From Primula veris (lineage: Eukaryota > Streptophyta > Magnoliopsida > Ericales > Primulaceae), in assembly GCA_963682055.1 (NCBI GenBank), contig OY821744.1, forward strand, positions 33,394,967 to 33,458,966: a stretch of DNA of 64,000 nt, read 5' to 3'. Made by a program: the position numbers and the translations under genes. The notes under the pieces are model-generated. The model saw only the letters and a list, made by a program, of their open reading frames with translations, ran no database searches and was not told the origin of the DNA. The stretch's first letter is position 1. Every line of letters starts with the position of its first letter. Shown here piece by piece: positions 39,811 through 53,071 of this stretch.

Positions 39811-41330
39811 AGCATCACGACAACAGTTACATGTATCTTATTATTCATATATTTTTATTGCACCAACTGCCATTTTATTTTATTGGAGGTATGAACGAAA
39901 TATAGCAAGATATGAAAGTGTCGTTTTCACTCAACATTATGCATTTATGCACAGGTTAGTAACACAAGTGCTACAATAAATTAAAGTTCAACTTTACAAT
40001 AACATAGACAATTTTTTAAAAGGCGTAAAAAGAATTTTAGACGAAAATTGGTCGCTTATTACGTAATCATGACTAGTTCTGTTTTTTACTTATTTTAATT
40101 TACGAGTGACTTGTAATTATACAAATAATTTAATTAAAAAAAAATCTAATCTTAGAAAAATTTATGTGTAAGAGGCTGAGAGCTAAAAAAAATCCCCACA
40201 TTCCTATCATCTTTATTTTTGAGCTCATCTTTAGCCTTTTTAAGCAAAAAAACTAGGAAAAATGATAATTTAATATATATTTAGAAACTTATTTACAAAA
40301 AAACCCGAGTGTTTTGAATTTGATGACTCTTTTACAAAAAAATATATATTATGTGAACTTATTTACAAATAGGTACATATGTCATTAAAAAAATTCCAAA
40401 AAATCCAAAAAAATATTTAAAAATTAAAAAACGAAATTAAAAAAAGTAAATTTTTTATACAAAAAATATGTGTAACTAATACTGTTTAATCTTACCTAAT
40501 CATGTCTAATACTGTTTGATACTATGTATAAATTTTTTTTATTTTTTTTTTTGTATTTTTTTTATGACATATGTATCTAATTGTAAATACGTATATGTAA
40601 CTAATTTTAAAGAATTACGCATAAATGAGTTTTATTTAATTAAGTTGATTGGTATGTAGCTATTTGTAAGTCTTCCAAAAAACTAGCTAGCTTTTAAAAA
40701 TCTGACATACCGAACACTCATAACTTTTTCTTAGTAAAAAGAAAGTTACGAGAAAAAAAGTTTTTGCGGTGAACATGGGGCTCATTGGTATGAGATCACA
40801 TTTAAATAAGATTTTTGTTCATAAGTCACTACTCTCATAAGATTTTTAAGTGTATGTCACTTTACAAGTGATAAAAAAAATATTATATTCGTAACTTTTT
40901 AATATTTTTTTTTACTTAATAATTCAAACAAACATTAAAAAAAACTAAAAAAAAAGCTAAAAAAATAGCATTTAAGTTTTTTTTTTCCACTTTTATATAT
41001 TTCTTGTATAGATTATAATATGTTTTTTAAAGTTTAAAAACAACTTTTAACCTCTTTTTTTATATTTTAATATCTTTTCCGTATAGATTATAAGTTATTT
41101 TTTAAGCTTAAAACAACTTTCAAGCTTTTTTTTATTAGGTCGGGTGACTAAAACTTAAAAAAGTTTCGATGCAGAATCTCCATTTAAAAAATCTTGTAAA
41201 ATGTTAACTAAGACTAATATTCTCCATACAATCTTAAAAATAAATAAATAAATTGTGCACATACTAGAGCGGAATAAAAACTTGACCCAAAAATTGGGCT
41301 AGTTTTGGCATTGTCCCAAAATAAAATCTT
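39811..41330. other. AT-rich spacer, no gene seen
   Basis: The interval has many homopolymeric A and T runs and short direct repeats such as 'tttttaagtttaaaa' and 'cttttttttatat' near 41010-41130. Nothing coding is supported. Confidence 0.4.
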
Positions 41331-42130
41331 GGCCCATAAGCCTGGGTGTATACGGGACGGATTGGGGCGGATTTGTTTCAATCCTAACCCAACTTGTAAA
41401 ATAAATAGCGGGGCAGATTGAGATAGATTGATGAAATTTAAATCTCAACTCAACCCAATCCAACCCGTTACAATTAAAACTCCAACCCAACTCAATCCAA
41501 CCCGCAAAATAAATTGCGGGTTGGGTTTAGATTGATTCTTAAATTTTTATTTTGGTCCTTCATTTTTCATAGTTTGTATAATCAACCCAAATTTTAAAAT
41601 AAATTGAATATTTCAAACAGAAATATAAATTAAACCCAATCAAAGTACGTTTAGAACATTCACGAACAAGTAATAAAACTAAAATATAAAAATAATTAAA
41701 GGTTGGTATATTAAAATACACAATATATATATATATATATATGGGGAGTATCTATACACACATAAAAAAAACACATTATATTTACACATCAATCACGACC
41801 CTCCATTTACTAACTTTTAATGGTAAAGATTATGTATTTATTCTTGTTATTAGATGAACTAATCTTTACCATTAAAAATAAGTAAATGGAGGGTTGTGAT
41901 TGATGTGTAAAGATAATGTGTTTTTTTATATGTGTATAGATCATTCCCTATATATATATATATATTGCGGGTTGAAACAGATTGAGACAGATTAACTCGC
42001 GATTTGTGAACCTCAACCCTAACCCAACCCGCAAAATATATAGCGGATTGGGGCGAGACGGATTGATTTTTTTTTAGACATTCAACCCATCTCAACCCGT
42101 CCCAATCCATATCGATTGAGTTACGGGACG
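41330..42130. repeat. Repeat rich in cccaacc/gggttgg motifs, split by a foldback MITE
   Basis: Two flanks (about 41330-41540 and 41965-42130) carry many 'aacccaac', 'caacccg' and 'gcgggttg' motifs in both orientations, each flank with 'gcaaaataaattgcggg' or 'gcaaaatatatagcgg' variants. They look like the two halves of one dispersed repeat, interrupted by other DNA that includes an AT tract and the hairpin at 41743-41948. Confidence 0.55.
41743..41948. mobile_element. ~206-bp foldback MITE with ~60-bp arms
   Basis: The left arm starts at tctatacacacata (41751) and the right arm ends at tatgtgtataga (41940). The arms contain 'cacatcaatcacgaccctcc' and its near-exact mirror 'ggagggttgtgattgatgtg'. 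The similarity extends a few bases outward (ggggagta/tcattccc). It is flanked on both sides by (AT)n tracts, which hide any TA-type target duplication. Confidence 0.8.
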
Positions 42131-42269
42131 AATTTACGTATTTTTTCCCACCCTACTTAACTTTTAGAAAAAACAAATCGGGTTTATTAAATAAAACCCG
42201 ACCCGACCCGACCCAGTCGAAAACCCTACCAAATCACCTCTCTCCCAAGTCACAAATCTCTCTAAACCC

Positions 42270-42293
42270 TCTCTCTCTCTCTCTCTCTCTCTA
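42270..42293. repeat. (CT)n microsatellite in the TIM44 leader
   Basis: An uninterrupted ct run ends 3 bp before the ATG at 42296, in the presumed 5' UTR. CT-rich tracts are frequent in plant leaders. Confidence 0.85.
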
Positions 42294-42295
42294 TA

Positions 42296-45200
42296 ATGGC
42301 AACCAGAAAACTACTCAGAGATTTACTCTTCAATAAAAAACCCTTATACACCCAATTATTAACAGCTTCTAAACAGGTTTTTGTTTTTAATTTTTTATTT
42401 ATTTAAATTGATTTGAACTTTTTTATTACAAATATGGAGAAAAAAGGGTATTGAATTGTATTTGTTTTTGTTAATTGGTTTTTTATTTAATTAACAGGTT
42501 TCAAATTCAGCTACAAGGGTGAGAGTGATAAATGAGAACAGTGTTTGGGTTAATAATAATTATAATATTCGCCAATTTAGTGTTTTGAAGGATTTTTCCA
42601 ATAAAGTTAAAGGTGAAGCTACTAGGTACATATTTATATATATATGCAACTTAAGTTTCTTTTCCTTTTATTTTGTTCTTTCCCACTTTTTTTTTTTTAA
42701 ATGTTTATATGTTTATGAATATATATATGCAACTCAAGTTTCTTTTCCTTTTATTTAGTTCTTTCCCACTTTCATTTTTTTTAAAATGTATATGTTTATG
42801 TATATTGGTAAGTGTAGGAAAATGAAATTTTAGAGATTATTTTAGCTGCATATTTTTGGAGAAATTTAGGAGGCTCAGGTTGTGGATATGAAAGAATTTA
42901 TGGCTTTTCTGAGGCTAGGTAAAAAGTTTTTTTTTTTCTTCATGTGAAGCTACTAGGCAATCATCTCGGTGTGTAGATATATGTACAATGCCGCCTTGTT
43001 TCTGTTATATGTGTGTATATGTTTAAAGATGGAATTTTTAGAGCTTATCTAGCCGCTTTTTTTTAGAAAGTAAGAAAGCGGCTTACATGGGAATAGGAAA
43101 AAAAATGAGGTCTATTCAGGTTAAAAACTTTTTGCTTAACAAAAAAATAAGTTGGCTTTTCTGAGGCTAAGAAAAGAAATATATATTTTTTCATGTGAAG
43201 CTACTAGGTTATCATCTCGGTGTTTACATATATGACCAATAGGAAGATGGCATTCTTGGAGCTTGTTTAGCTGCATTTTGAGCCAATAAGTAGGTTTACT
43301 TGACTCTAGGAGTTCAAGTTTTTTTGTTTAGCAGAAAAAAGGCGATTTTTTTGGGCAAAAAAGCCGGGGGGTTTTCATGTGAAAGTTTGGAACTTTAGCA
43401 AACAAGGTGTCTCATTTGATGCTAGAAAGGAGTATTTGGGTTCGTTCATGTTAAAGCTTCTAGATTTTAGAAAACAAAGTGGCTTCTTTGAGGACTAAGA
43501 AGGATGGTCTGTTCATATTGAAGATTTTAGCTTTAGCTAGTAAGTTGGATTATTTGAGGCTAGGAAAAAAGTTAGGTCCTTCCATATTAAAGCTTCCAGT
43601 TGTAGCATATTGGGTGGATTGCTTGGGATAGTAAACTAGTAGTGTTCGTTCAGAAAAAAAGCTTCTAGCTTTAGTAAATAATGTGGCTTGTTTGAGGCTA
43701 GGAAAAAGGTGGGTTTGTTCAAATTAAAGCTTCTAGCTTTAGCAAATTAATTGGCTTATTTGGGTAAGACTCGATTGATCCGAGCTCTTGGAATTGGGGA
43801 GAGAGCAATAACAATTACTTGTCGCTTGCAGTCATAATTAATCCTGAACATTCGTTATATCCAATGGATTATGAAAAAAGAGCTTAGTAAATTCATCTAG
43901 ACCATTCAACACCGAATCTCCTCCCCATCTTCTCTCCAATAAAGATATACCCTTTAGATTATTATCACATACAAGGATGGCGAACTGTAACATTTATCAA
44001 GATTTAACGAGTAACGGGTATAAATTAGGCATGTGATTAAATTTGCAACTATTGACAAGGTTTTTTTGATAATCTGACAATCATCAAATTTTCACCTTTA
44101 CAACTATTGAAAACTTAGTTGTTTGATTGTTTTCCTTTGATAGATAAAATCGATTTGCTCCTACTAACATTATTTTCTATGTAATTAATAGCTAAATAAT
44201 TCTGAACTCAAATCCCACCGAAGTCTGAACTTTTAGGTTTTAGAGAAATTATTGTGTTATCAATCTGTTCAATTTTTCCAATTGCATTCCAAAAAACAAT
44301 ACTTTAATTTATTCTCAAAAGAACCATCCAAGATCTAAATCTGGGTTTGGGTTTTTGAGACACGGTAATTCGGAAAATTGGAAAAAAAACTTTGGGTAAT
44401 TCTGATATTGCATTAGTTTTCTATGACCAAACAATCTTATTTCTAATTGAGTGATGAGGAAGTATGGAACGGCTACCCTCTCTCTCCAAAGAAGTTTGTG
44501 GATTGTGAGAAACTTATAATTAATTGAGTCAAATGGGGCCTATTTTTTGTTTAAACCGTTTGATGAAATGGTAAGGCTACGATTGAAAATGCCGCATATT
44601 GTGGCAACGTAATTGTTACGCCCCCACTTCCAGCTTATTTGAGGCTACGCAAGAAGTTGGGTTCGTTCATGTAATAGAATACGCACCAATATGCTCGATT
44701 GAATATAGGGTAATGTTGGCTGTATTCTTTTTGCTGGCTTAGTGAACCAGAAACAAAATTGTCTTTGAGGTTCTCCAAGAGTTCTTTTGTCATTTTGAAA
44801 TATTACCAGGCAGACTTGCAATAATGATTTACTGACAAAAAGGCTGCCCTTATTGCTCCCACTTTCAATCTCAACTGTGACTGGCTAAAAAAATCTCATT
44901 ACATGATTTTTCACTTTCCTTTACTCTGATTTTTTGTCTTAAATGTTTACAGTAATGAACAGTTTCAAAAAACAGTGAAGGAACTGAAAGAAAAAGCAGG
45001 GGAGTTTAAAGAAGTGACTGAAGATTTGAAAGTTAGGTAAATTTGCGACAAGTTTTAGTCTTTTTATCAGACTTTAGCTTTTAAATTTTCATGTATTCCG
45101 GGTTTAAAGGCTGAGACATACTGTTGGTATGTCAAGGCTGGCAGACATTTCACGTGAAGATTGAGTGGTAAAAAATGGCGAATGCAGATCCAAGCAAACA

Positions 45201-48200
45201 ACTGAGAAGCTTTACAAGCAATTAGATGGTGCATGGACTGGGGCTGAAGCTACAGCTAAGAAGGTATTGTCCAAATCTCTTTCGTATTTCTCTCGGTAGA
45301 TCAAAATCTGCACAAATTGTTACTCCGTATGACTGTTGTCCATTCTCTTGGCTAGTAGATATTCTAAGGTGTATGATCAAAGGAGTGCACTTAGAAATTC
45401 AGTTTTTGTTTTTATTTGATAATGTTCACTTTACTACCATTCTAAGGTGGTATGATCACTAAAGTGCACTTAGAAATTCACTGTTTATTGTTATTTGATA
45501 ATGTTCACTTTTATGCAAGTTCTACAAGTTCTAATTATTGCTGTGTTTTGTCTTTGTAAATGATATAACCTGTGGTGTATGACCAGTAAAAGGCACTTCC
45601 AGAAAACAAATGACGACCTGTTACATACTTACGTCTGCTAATTTTTTATTTTTGTTTTGGCAACATTCACTCTGAACTTGTTTTACTTCCATTTTGGTGC
45701 TACTATATAGAAAAAGGCCGCCTTTGATAAGTTCAGCAACATAAAAGCTTGAAAGTTATGTATTATTTAGTCTCAGTTGATATCATATTGTTTGCAGGTT
45801 TCTGAAAATCTGAAGGAAAAAATCTCAGCAGCCACTGAGGAGGTAAGGTTTCAACATTTATTTTATCACTTTCCTTCTTTTCCGGGCAATAGATAATGTA
45901 TGACAGGAGGTTAATTGACAACCTTACCTATAAAGTGTAAACTATGTCATCAACTCATCATAGTTGGTTAAGGACGTGTTAGCGTGATCTACAATTTATC
46001 AGACATTAGGGAAAATAAATAACGTTAGTTGTTTATATGTGGAACAGGTTAAGGAGTCTTTTGGGAGTGGTAAACAAGAGTCTGCGAAATCTTCCGACGG
46101 GTCACCTGAAGCTGAAAGTGATGCAAATAAGGAGAGAAAAACCACTTCTGAAGAACAGCCTGGGGCTGATAATGATGCAAATGCATATTTTGGAAAGTTT
46201 AAATCAAGCTTCTCTTCGGTTTCTCCTAAGGTTTCTGTTGTCTTTAAAAAATTGAAAGAGGCAAAACCTGTTGACTTAGCTAAGAAAGGGTATGATATTT
46301 TTAAAAATGAATTGAGTGGGACCCCAAAAACGAGAAAAAGACTTGAGTATGGTCCTCCGCCATCAACTCCCTCGTCAACGGGAGAGAGAAGTACTAGAAA
46401 AGACGTAACGATTGTACCTGTGAAGCAATCAAGGTTTAATAAGAAGTTCGAAGCACTCAAAGCAAAGGTCTCAATCAGTTTGAATTATTTGTTAACACAT
46501 GATGGAATGTCTAATTGTTTTACTATATACTATTGTTTTCTTCTGTATAAAAATTTGATGAAATATTTTCCTGTAGATACAAGGTCATCCACTTTTCAAG
46601 CGAGTCACCGGCATGAGCGAACCTGTGGTGGTTAAGAGCCAGGAGGTATAGTTTTGATATTTCTGTGACTAAAAATATTCCTTCTTTTTTATGACATTTT
46701 CTTCGACAGTAGTCATTTTTACTGTAGATAAGATGTTAAATTTGGTTATGAACTGGTTTATTGGACTAAATTTTAGTGTCGGCAGTCTTTCCTAATTTCC
46801 ATTGGCTGGGTTTGTAAATTAACAATATTTTGTATTTGTATCATCTCTCCCTACTTTTTTTATTTACTATTTTGTGGGAAATTGCAGCTTGCAGAAGATA
46901 TACGTGATAGATGGGAAACTTCGGATAGTCCAGTCGTTCACAAAATTCAAGAGTATGTTGCCTAACTGTTTACGATCCGCAATTATCTAGCAGACAATGC
47001 TGTATCAAGTTGTCCTAATCATGTACTTGCATGCTCTCTTTAACAGTCTCAGTGACAAGGTTTTGGGAGAAACATCTGCTGCACTTTCGTTTAAGGAAAT
47101 ACGTGCCCGTGACCCGTAAGCTATCATTTTCACCGGATTCTTTTTTCGTACTTGATCTCTCTCTCATCTGTATTAAATTTTATTTGTCTGTGTCTTTTAG
47201 GTCTTTCTCTTTGCCGGAATTTTTGGCAGAGGTTCAAGAAATCGTGCGACCGGTCATAGTTGCTTACTCCAAGGTGGGCTGGTTAGAAAACACAAACAAT
47301 TTTCTTAAGAGTTCTAGCTTTAAATCATGTATATCCACCACTAGGCATGTAATAATATGTTGGTGAAATAGTTTAAGCATACTATAAGACTAATATGGTA
47401 TATTTGATTGCAGGGTGATGTTGAAGTTCTGAAGAAATACTGCAGCAAGGAAGTGATTGAACGATGTACCGCAGAGCATAGAGCTTTGCAAAGCCAAGGT
47501 ATCTTCTTCGATAACAAGGTGGGTTCACTGCTTAGAAATCTTTAAGTTTCCAGAATTGCCTATATATAATTTTGCTAGGCTTGGAGAAATAAGAACTGAA
47601 ATCACATGCAATTTTTTTAACCAGGAAATAGCATTTGGTGTCAGCTTGTTAAATTATAAAAACCATGTCTTGTTTTGATGGATTAAAAAAAAAATTATCT
47701 TATGCCAAAATTTGGATACCATATTTTTCTGGGAAGAGCTAACCAAACCCCCTAGGCATTGGTTAAATATGTATGCTATTTGTTTCAACATGTTTAATAT
47801 TCTCATTCATGAATAAAATTTCCATAACTTAGATTACGGACATAATTTTTGTAAACCAACAATGTTATGATATAAATGCAACCATATTTGTATTAATTGC
47901 AAAACCGTATTTTTTTCTTCAATATCAATATCCCACAGTGCAGACATTTAATTCCATCCGGAGCCGTATAAAAGCAAGAGCTTTGAGAATAAGCTAGCCT
48001 TCATATGAGAAACCGTCATTTGTCTTTTAGCATTGGTATTTCATAGATGATTTTTATATTTAACATTATTATTGTTACATGTTACTTGACTAGTTTCACA
48101 AAACCACATTTCCTTTTACGTCGAACATAATCTTTAAGAATAAGTTACCGGTGAAGAATCATTGGTGCAACATATATTTTAACAACTATGAAGATAATTG

Positions 48201-49472
48201 TTTATTTGAGTGGAGTGGTTTTCCCAATATACAAATCTCTTTATAGCTGGATAAGTAAAAACATGTCTGATTACCATAAGAACAGTTCTCAACGCCATTT
48301 AGCTTGCAGCTTTTAATTACTTTATCTTTTTATCTCTATTTTATGCAGATTTTACACATTTCTGACGTGGAGATTAAAGAGACCAAAATGATGGGGGATA
48401 CTCCCATCATCCATCTAATGGTGGGCACTTTTCGGCACTACCTGTTTACATATTCCACCCCCCCTCCTCCTCTCTCTCTCTCTCTCTCCAATTGTCCTCT
48501 TTTTCTCCAGTTTCAGATCTGATATAAATGAATTGTAACTTTTCACAGTTTATGACACAACAAGTGTACTGCATACGCGATAAGCTCGGTGCAATAACAG
48601 ATGGTGGAAAGGTAATAATTAAAATTCTTTTCTTCCTTTTTCAGTTAACTATATCCATGACTTCAACAATGATTCTGGTATTTTTATTCAAGAATATCTA
48701 TCATGGGCAAGGTGCAGATGCATTAAATGATTATACATGGCGAACTTAGGAAATGGAAAATGGCCGTGCTGCGCTGACCCTATCTTTTACTGTTATCATA
48801 TTAAAATACATTTATTAGCCCGCTCTCTTTATCAAACTGCATGGAAATCCCAAATCTGCCATTTATTCTTTAGATCATATAGTTCGTTTTTTAACATAAT
48901 AACTATATAAACTATTTTTTTACATCGATAAAAGTCTACATTACTTGGTTATATAATGTACACGTTGATTCCATAGATCATTTTTAACATAGTTATGTAA
49001 GCTATTTTTTTTGACATTAAGGAATTTTGCAATGATAAAAAGCGTCATTAGTCGGTTACCCATTTGTACACATTGCGTCTTCCCGTTTAATATGCCACCT
49101 ATCAAAGTGTTGTACATATGATGGAATTGTATTGCGAATATACATTGAAATTTGAAAGGCTAATCATGTACTTGGTAAATTTTTAATTTGTCAAGGCCTA
49201 TAGGTTCATGTTAACTTGGTATAGAGCTTCGTCACTTGTTAGAAGTCTTAACTCGTTACTTCATTTATATGGGTATTTTCTGCTACTAACCTAAGAACAG
49301 TATTCGTTCATAAATTATTTGATATTCGCTTCCTAATCAGGACACGATCCATACTGTACACTATGGGTGGGCCATGCAACAACTCGATGTTGAAGAACTT
49401 GCCGAAGGTGCCATTTTCCCTATTTGGAGGATTAGACAGGTGCAGCAATTTAACGTTGAGGCTTTAATTTAA
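42296..49472 (+). CDS. TIM44: Mitochondrial import inner membrane translocase subunit TIM44, 14 exons
   Basis: The peripheral matrix-side subunit of the TIM23 motor that tethers mtHsp70 to the import channel. Exons: 42296-42376, 42498-42625, 44953-45036, 45188-45263, 45798-45842, 46048-46467, 46577-46645, 46888-46952, 47047-47115, 47201-47273, 47414-47518, 48349-48420, 48549-48611, 49341-49472. The 1482 nt give 493 aa, a little longer than I recall for Arabidopsis TIM44. All splice sites are GT-AG and phases agree. The N-terminus [15 protein letters not shown] is basic and fits a mitochondrial presequence. A coiled, charged middle ([17 protein letters not shown]) precedes the Tim44 C-terminal domain, with [31 protein letters not shown], the [15 protein letters not shown] region and the end [18 protein letters not shown]. 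The second intron (2327 bp) is the longest. Confidence 0.95.
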
Positions 49473-50400
49473 TTTTGTATTTACTGTTTACCAATTCATG
49501 GAATTTGTAAGCTGAATACTCTCTCGGTTCTCCTCAAATTAATTTATTAAGCATCTTATTTTTTGATCAAATAAGGCGGAGTAGCAAGTGGTTCGGCGAA
49601 CCATGTTTATCTTTCTTCTAACAATTTTGTGAAATCAAATTTATTGTATACTAAGCAAATTTGTATAAGCGATAATATAAGAAATCAGTTATACCGGAGT
49701 CAAAGTAGTTAACTGTATTATTAGTTAATCGGAACATATTTGAAGTAGTATTTTTTTATTTTTTTGAAAGCCGAAGCTGTAGTTTGGTGATCAAGCAATT
49801 TACTCTGAGGCCATAAACCCCCAACAAATTTATAGGGGGGTAAACATAAACCAAACCAAACTAAAATTGATCAAGCCAAATCTGAGGCAATTAAAGACTA
49901 CATTAGCGAGTCAAAAGAGGATTGAGATCTGAGATGCTCTAATAATATTCCGAGCCCTATTTGCGAGGCAGGTCATATGCTGTTACGCTATTCGCAGACC
50001 CCCAAAGAAAGATAACTTTCATATAATACTATCATGCATTTGCGAAATCATTAACTTAGCCTGTTCATTCGTTTAAATCCTACATGACTTTGAGATTAAG
50101 CATTTGCACATATCTTGATGGATACACTCTTAATTGCAAGCTGGTTTTCAAGAGTAAATTTGTATCAATTGTTTTAGGAACGGGAGTGTCGAATGTAACG
50201 TTATTTTATGACTCGTAAACATATGTTTACTGTTAACATATGTTTCCTAAATACTTAGGTGTGTGCGTGTGTGTGTGTGTAATGATGTTTATGTAAATTA
50301 TTTTACCTGGGAATTTCCGCTTAAGGCGGAGACCAGTGTGTTACTTAGATCCAACTACTAAAATTTAGTTAAAATCGACCCATTTGCGATGCCCATGTGG
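49473..50400. other. TIM44 3' flank and spacer
   Basis: 'tactctctcggttctcctcaaatt' near 49518 looks like a Stowaway-type left end, with a weak right counterpart 'ggcggagtagc' near 49576. A (TG)n run lies near 50263-50280. No gene was seen. Confidence 0.35.
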
Positions 50401-50583
50401 GTAGTATACACCGGAAGCAAAGTACCTGACTCTGAGTCAGGGTTACTCTGCTTCCCCTAACCATTGGATCTGTATTTTATTAATACTGTATTGATAAAAT
50501 AACAGATCCAATGGTTTAGGAAGCAGAGTAACCCTGACTCAGAGTCAGGTACTCTGCGTCCGTATACACTACGTCCATGATCA
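50401..50583. mobile_element. ~180-bp foldback MITE with ~75-bp arms
   Basis: The left arm 'gtacctgactctgagtcagg' and the right arm 'cctgactcagagtcaggtac' match nearly perfectly. Pairing continues through 'aaccattggatctgt' and 'acagatccaatggtt'. Each arm also holds its own 15-bp palindrome ctgactctgagtcag. The loop is only about 25 bp of AT-rich DNA. Confidence 0.85.
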
Positions 50584-50680
50584 AATGTTGGATCCTCGTC
50601 ACATTCAATGTGTGGTTCTTTAATTAAAAACAAAAACAAATCAGAGAGAGTATCTGTAATATTGCTTGTAGGGAGAGGAT

Positions 50681-51008
50681 ATATGAACATCATGAAAAAC
50701 ACCCAACTAGACGCTTTTTCGTAAAAACGTTCCAAATCAAGATTTGGTTAATGCAAATCTCCACGGTTTCACGACGGGAACACAAATATGCGTCTTGTTT
50801 TTTTTCCTGAAATGTATAATGACATGTTTTGAATTTTTAAATTTTACCATAATTTCGAAAACATGTCATTATACATCTCGGAAAAAAAAACAAGACGCAT
50901 ATTTGTGTTTCCGTCGTGAAACCATTGAGATTTGCATTAACCAAATCTTGATTTGGAACGTTTTTACGAAAAAGTGTCTAGTTGGATGTTTTTCATGATG
51001 TTCATATA
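50681..51008. mobile_element. 328-bp foldback element with ~150-bp arms
   Basis: The left arm begins atatgaacatcatgaaaaac and the right arm ends gtttttcatgatgttcatat. The arms pair over about 150 bp with roughly 8 differences, around a ~20-bp AT-rich loop. The central part of each arm holds 'aatatgcgtcttgttttttt' and its mirror. A diverged second copy lies at 59719-60001. No coding capacity. Confidence 0.9.
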
Positions 51009-51340
51009 ACATTTCGCTCGTATATAATCTACAATATTCATAATTCCTCTTGAAAAATACAACTCCATAGTATTATATACAGTTTTACCATTGGCCTTAA
51101 ACGTGTCAAGTTTACTTCCAATTAAACCTTTTGATTTTTTTAAAGCTTTTGGAAATTATTTATTTGAACAAAATAGAAAAGAAGTTGACAGTTCAATGCA
51201 CGAGTGTTGAAAAATAAAAAGTAGAATTTGACCATCCAAATGGGATTGGTTTTGGCTGCCTACAAAATTGAAGTCAGTATGTCTTGAATTTTTAATACAG
51301 CAAAAACCAATCCGATTTGGATCCATTTAGTATATTTTTT

Positions 51341-51685
51341 GGTTCATTAACAGGTGTTAGATTTTTAGTATGTGACACATCCAAAATAATAATATACTAG
51401 ATTTACGATAGTGTTAATCGTTCGGTATTCATTCCAAAATGTACTATTATTTAGGGTATGTCAACCATAGTATTTTTTAGTTTTAATTTTAAATTAATTT
51501 TAGGGTATATATTTTTGGGTTTATTATATGTGTTAAATTTTTAGTATTTTTTAATTTTAATTTTGAATTAATAGGATATATATTTTTGGGTTCATTAATA
51601 TGTGTTAGGTTTTTAGTATGTGACACACCCTAAATAATAATGGATTAGATTCACGATAGTTTTAATCGTTCAATATTAATTTTAA
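51341..51685. repeat. Direct repeat of a ~95-bp segment, 245 bp apart
   Basis: 'tttttagtatgtgacacatcc' with 'acgatagtgttaatcgttcg' (51341-51435) recurs as 'tttttagtatgtgacacaccc' with 'acgatagttttaatcgttca' (51587-51685). The region between also repeats 'tatatatttttgggtt'. Probably transposon-derived. Confidence 0.65.
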
Positions 51686-51993
51686 AACATTAAAATAAAA
51701 AAAATAGCATACAAAATTACACATTTTTAGTGTCCAAAAAATTTAATACATATTGTCAAGCATCAAAAATGGCTTTTTCCACACAAGTGAAAGTGACTTG
51801 TTAGGAGCACTTAAGTAAGTCAAAGATTTAGCTGATAAATCAAAATAGGACGATATGCACCAAAAGGGACATTTCATGTCTTTTAGAAAACTTGGACACT
51901 TATCCAATCCTACATTATGACCTTAGAGAAAAAGCATTCTCATCATCACTGACAGAACCATGACAGTTAAACGAGAGATACCGAAATTATATA

Positions 51994-52188
51994 CGTTACA
52001 AAATAATATTTGATTTATTGAGAGTCAAAAACTGTCACAAGTCTGTAACTAATTTAAAAAACGGTCATAAATCTGTCGCAAATTGACTAAACTGTCACAA
52101 AACCGTCACAAAAACCGTCGCTAATAAGCTCGTAATAAAAAATACCGTCACTAATTCCGTCGTTATTTGAGTATTTTTTTGTACAGTG
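51994..52188. mobile_element. CACTA-type MITE copy 1 (195 bp)
   Basis: This is homologous along its length to the copies at 62031 and 62644. The left terminus has decayed to CGTTACAAAATAAT and the right ends TGTACAGTG. It is flanked by ATA on both sides, consistent with a 3-bp duplication. The interior has repeated ctgtcac/ccgtcac/ccgtcgc motifs. Confidence 0.8.
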
Positions 52189-53071
52189 ATACAGATTTTT
52201 GTATAGTATTTTTTTTTTTTCGGAATAGAAAGGGTGGAGAGAGTTAATTTTTGATCAAAATAAATAAAGAAATCCAATTTTTGGGTGATTTTTTGCAAAA
52301 TGGATGGACGACAATTAAACTGTTCAATGTTTGTAATATCAACCGTATACCAACCTAATAAAAATGAGACGGTTATGGACCTTGAAAGAATAACATGAAT
52401 AACATAATAACTTATAGATACAGACATACAGTTTCATTAGCTATCTTAGAACATATTCATGATTGTTGAATAAAGTTTCCAAAACCCTAATTATATATAA
52501 GCGTATTGTTTGAGGATTCACTTATCCGAATCCGAGCAAAAATTGAACCAATCTAAAACCTTAAATATAGTGCGTAGTCCGTACCTTGAATTGAAGCCTT
52601 TACACTTAATAAATGAATCCATTCCGAATCCGATCAACAAGCAGTATAACAAGCATAAGCCTAAAAAGATATACTAGTATTTGTTAACTATTAGCAGAAT
52701 AGCACAGCATGACAGCAACATTGAAGAGCTCCAAAATGCACCACATTTGCAGCTTTGCTTATAATTATTTAAGAGGCTTTAAATGCATTTATCTCAACAT
52801 CGTTAGAGTGGATTATTATTTATATTTTAATAACAAAACATCAGACTAAACTCGTATATGCTAAAAATTTAGTATTTTCATGACAAACCAGACGTATCAA
52901 TCAAAAGTAACTAAAAAATCACTGAAGCTTGTCTTCTATCTGTAGCTGGGCATACCATAATTATTGAATCCGTTTTTAGCCTATCCTGAATCCGTTTTTG
53001 AGCTATTGGATCAAAAAACAATCTAATTCAAAGGGTTAACAAAAAATATGGATGATTATGTGGTCTTTTTT
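52189..53071. other. AT-rich spacer, no gene seen
   Basis: No recognised coding region or bounded element. Short open frames are AT-rich and not supported. Confidence 0.4.

Noticed and set aside
50744..50998. 84-codon plus-strand open frame
   Set aside because: It covers most of the 328-bp foldback; an open frame in a palindrome is expected by chance, and the copy at 59.7 kb does not conserve it.
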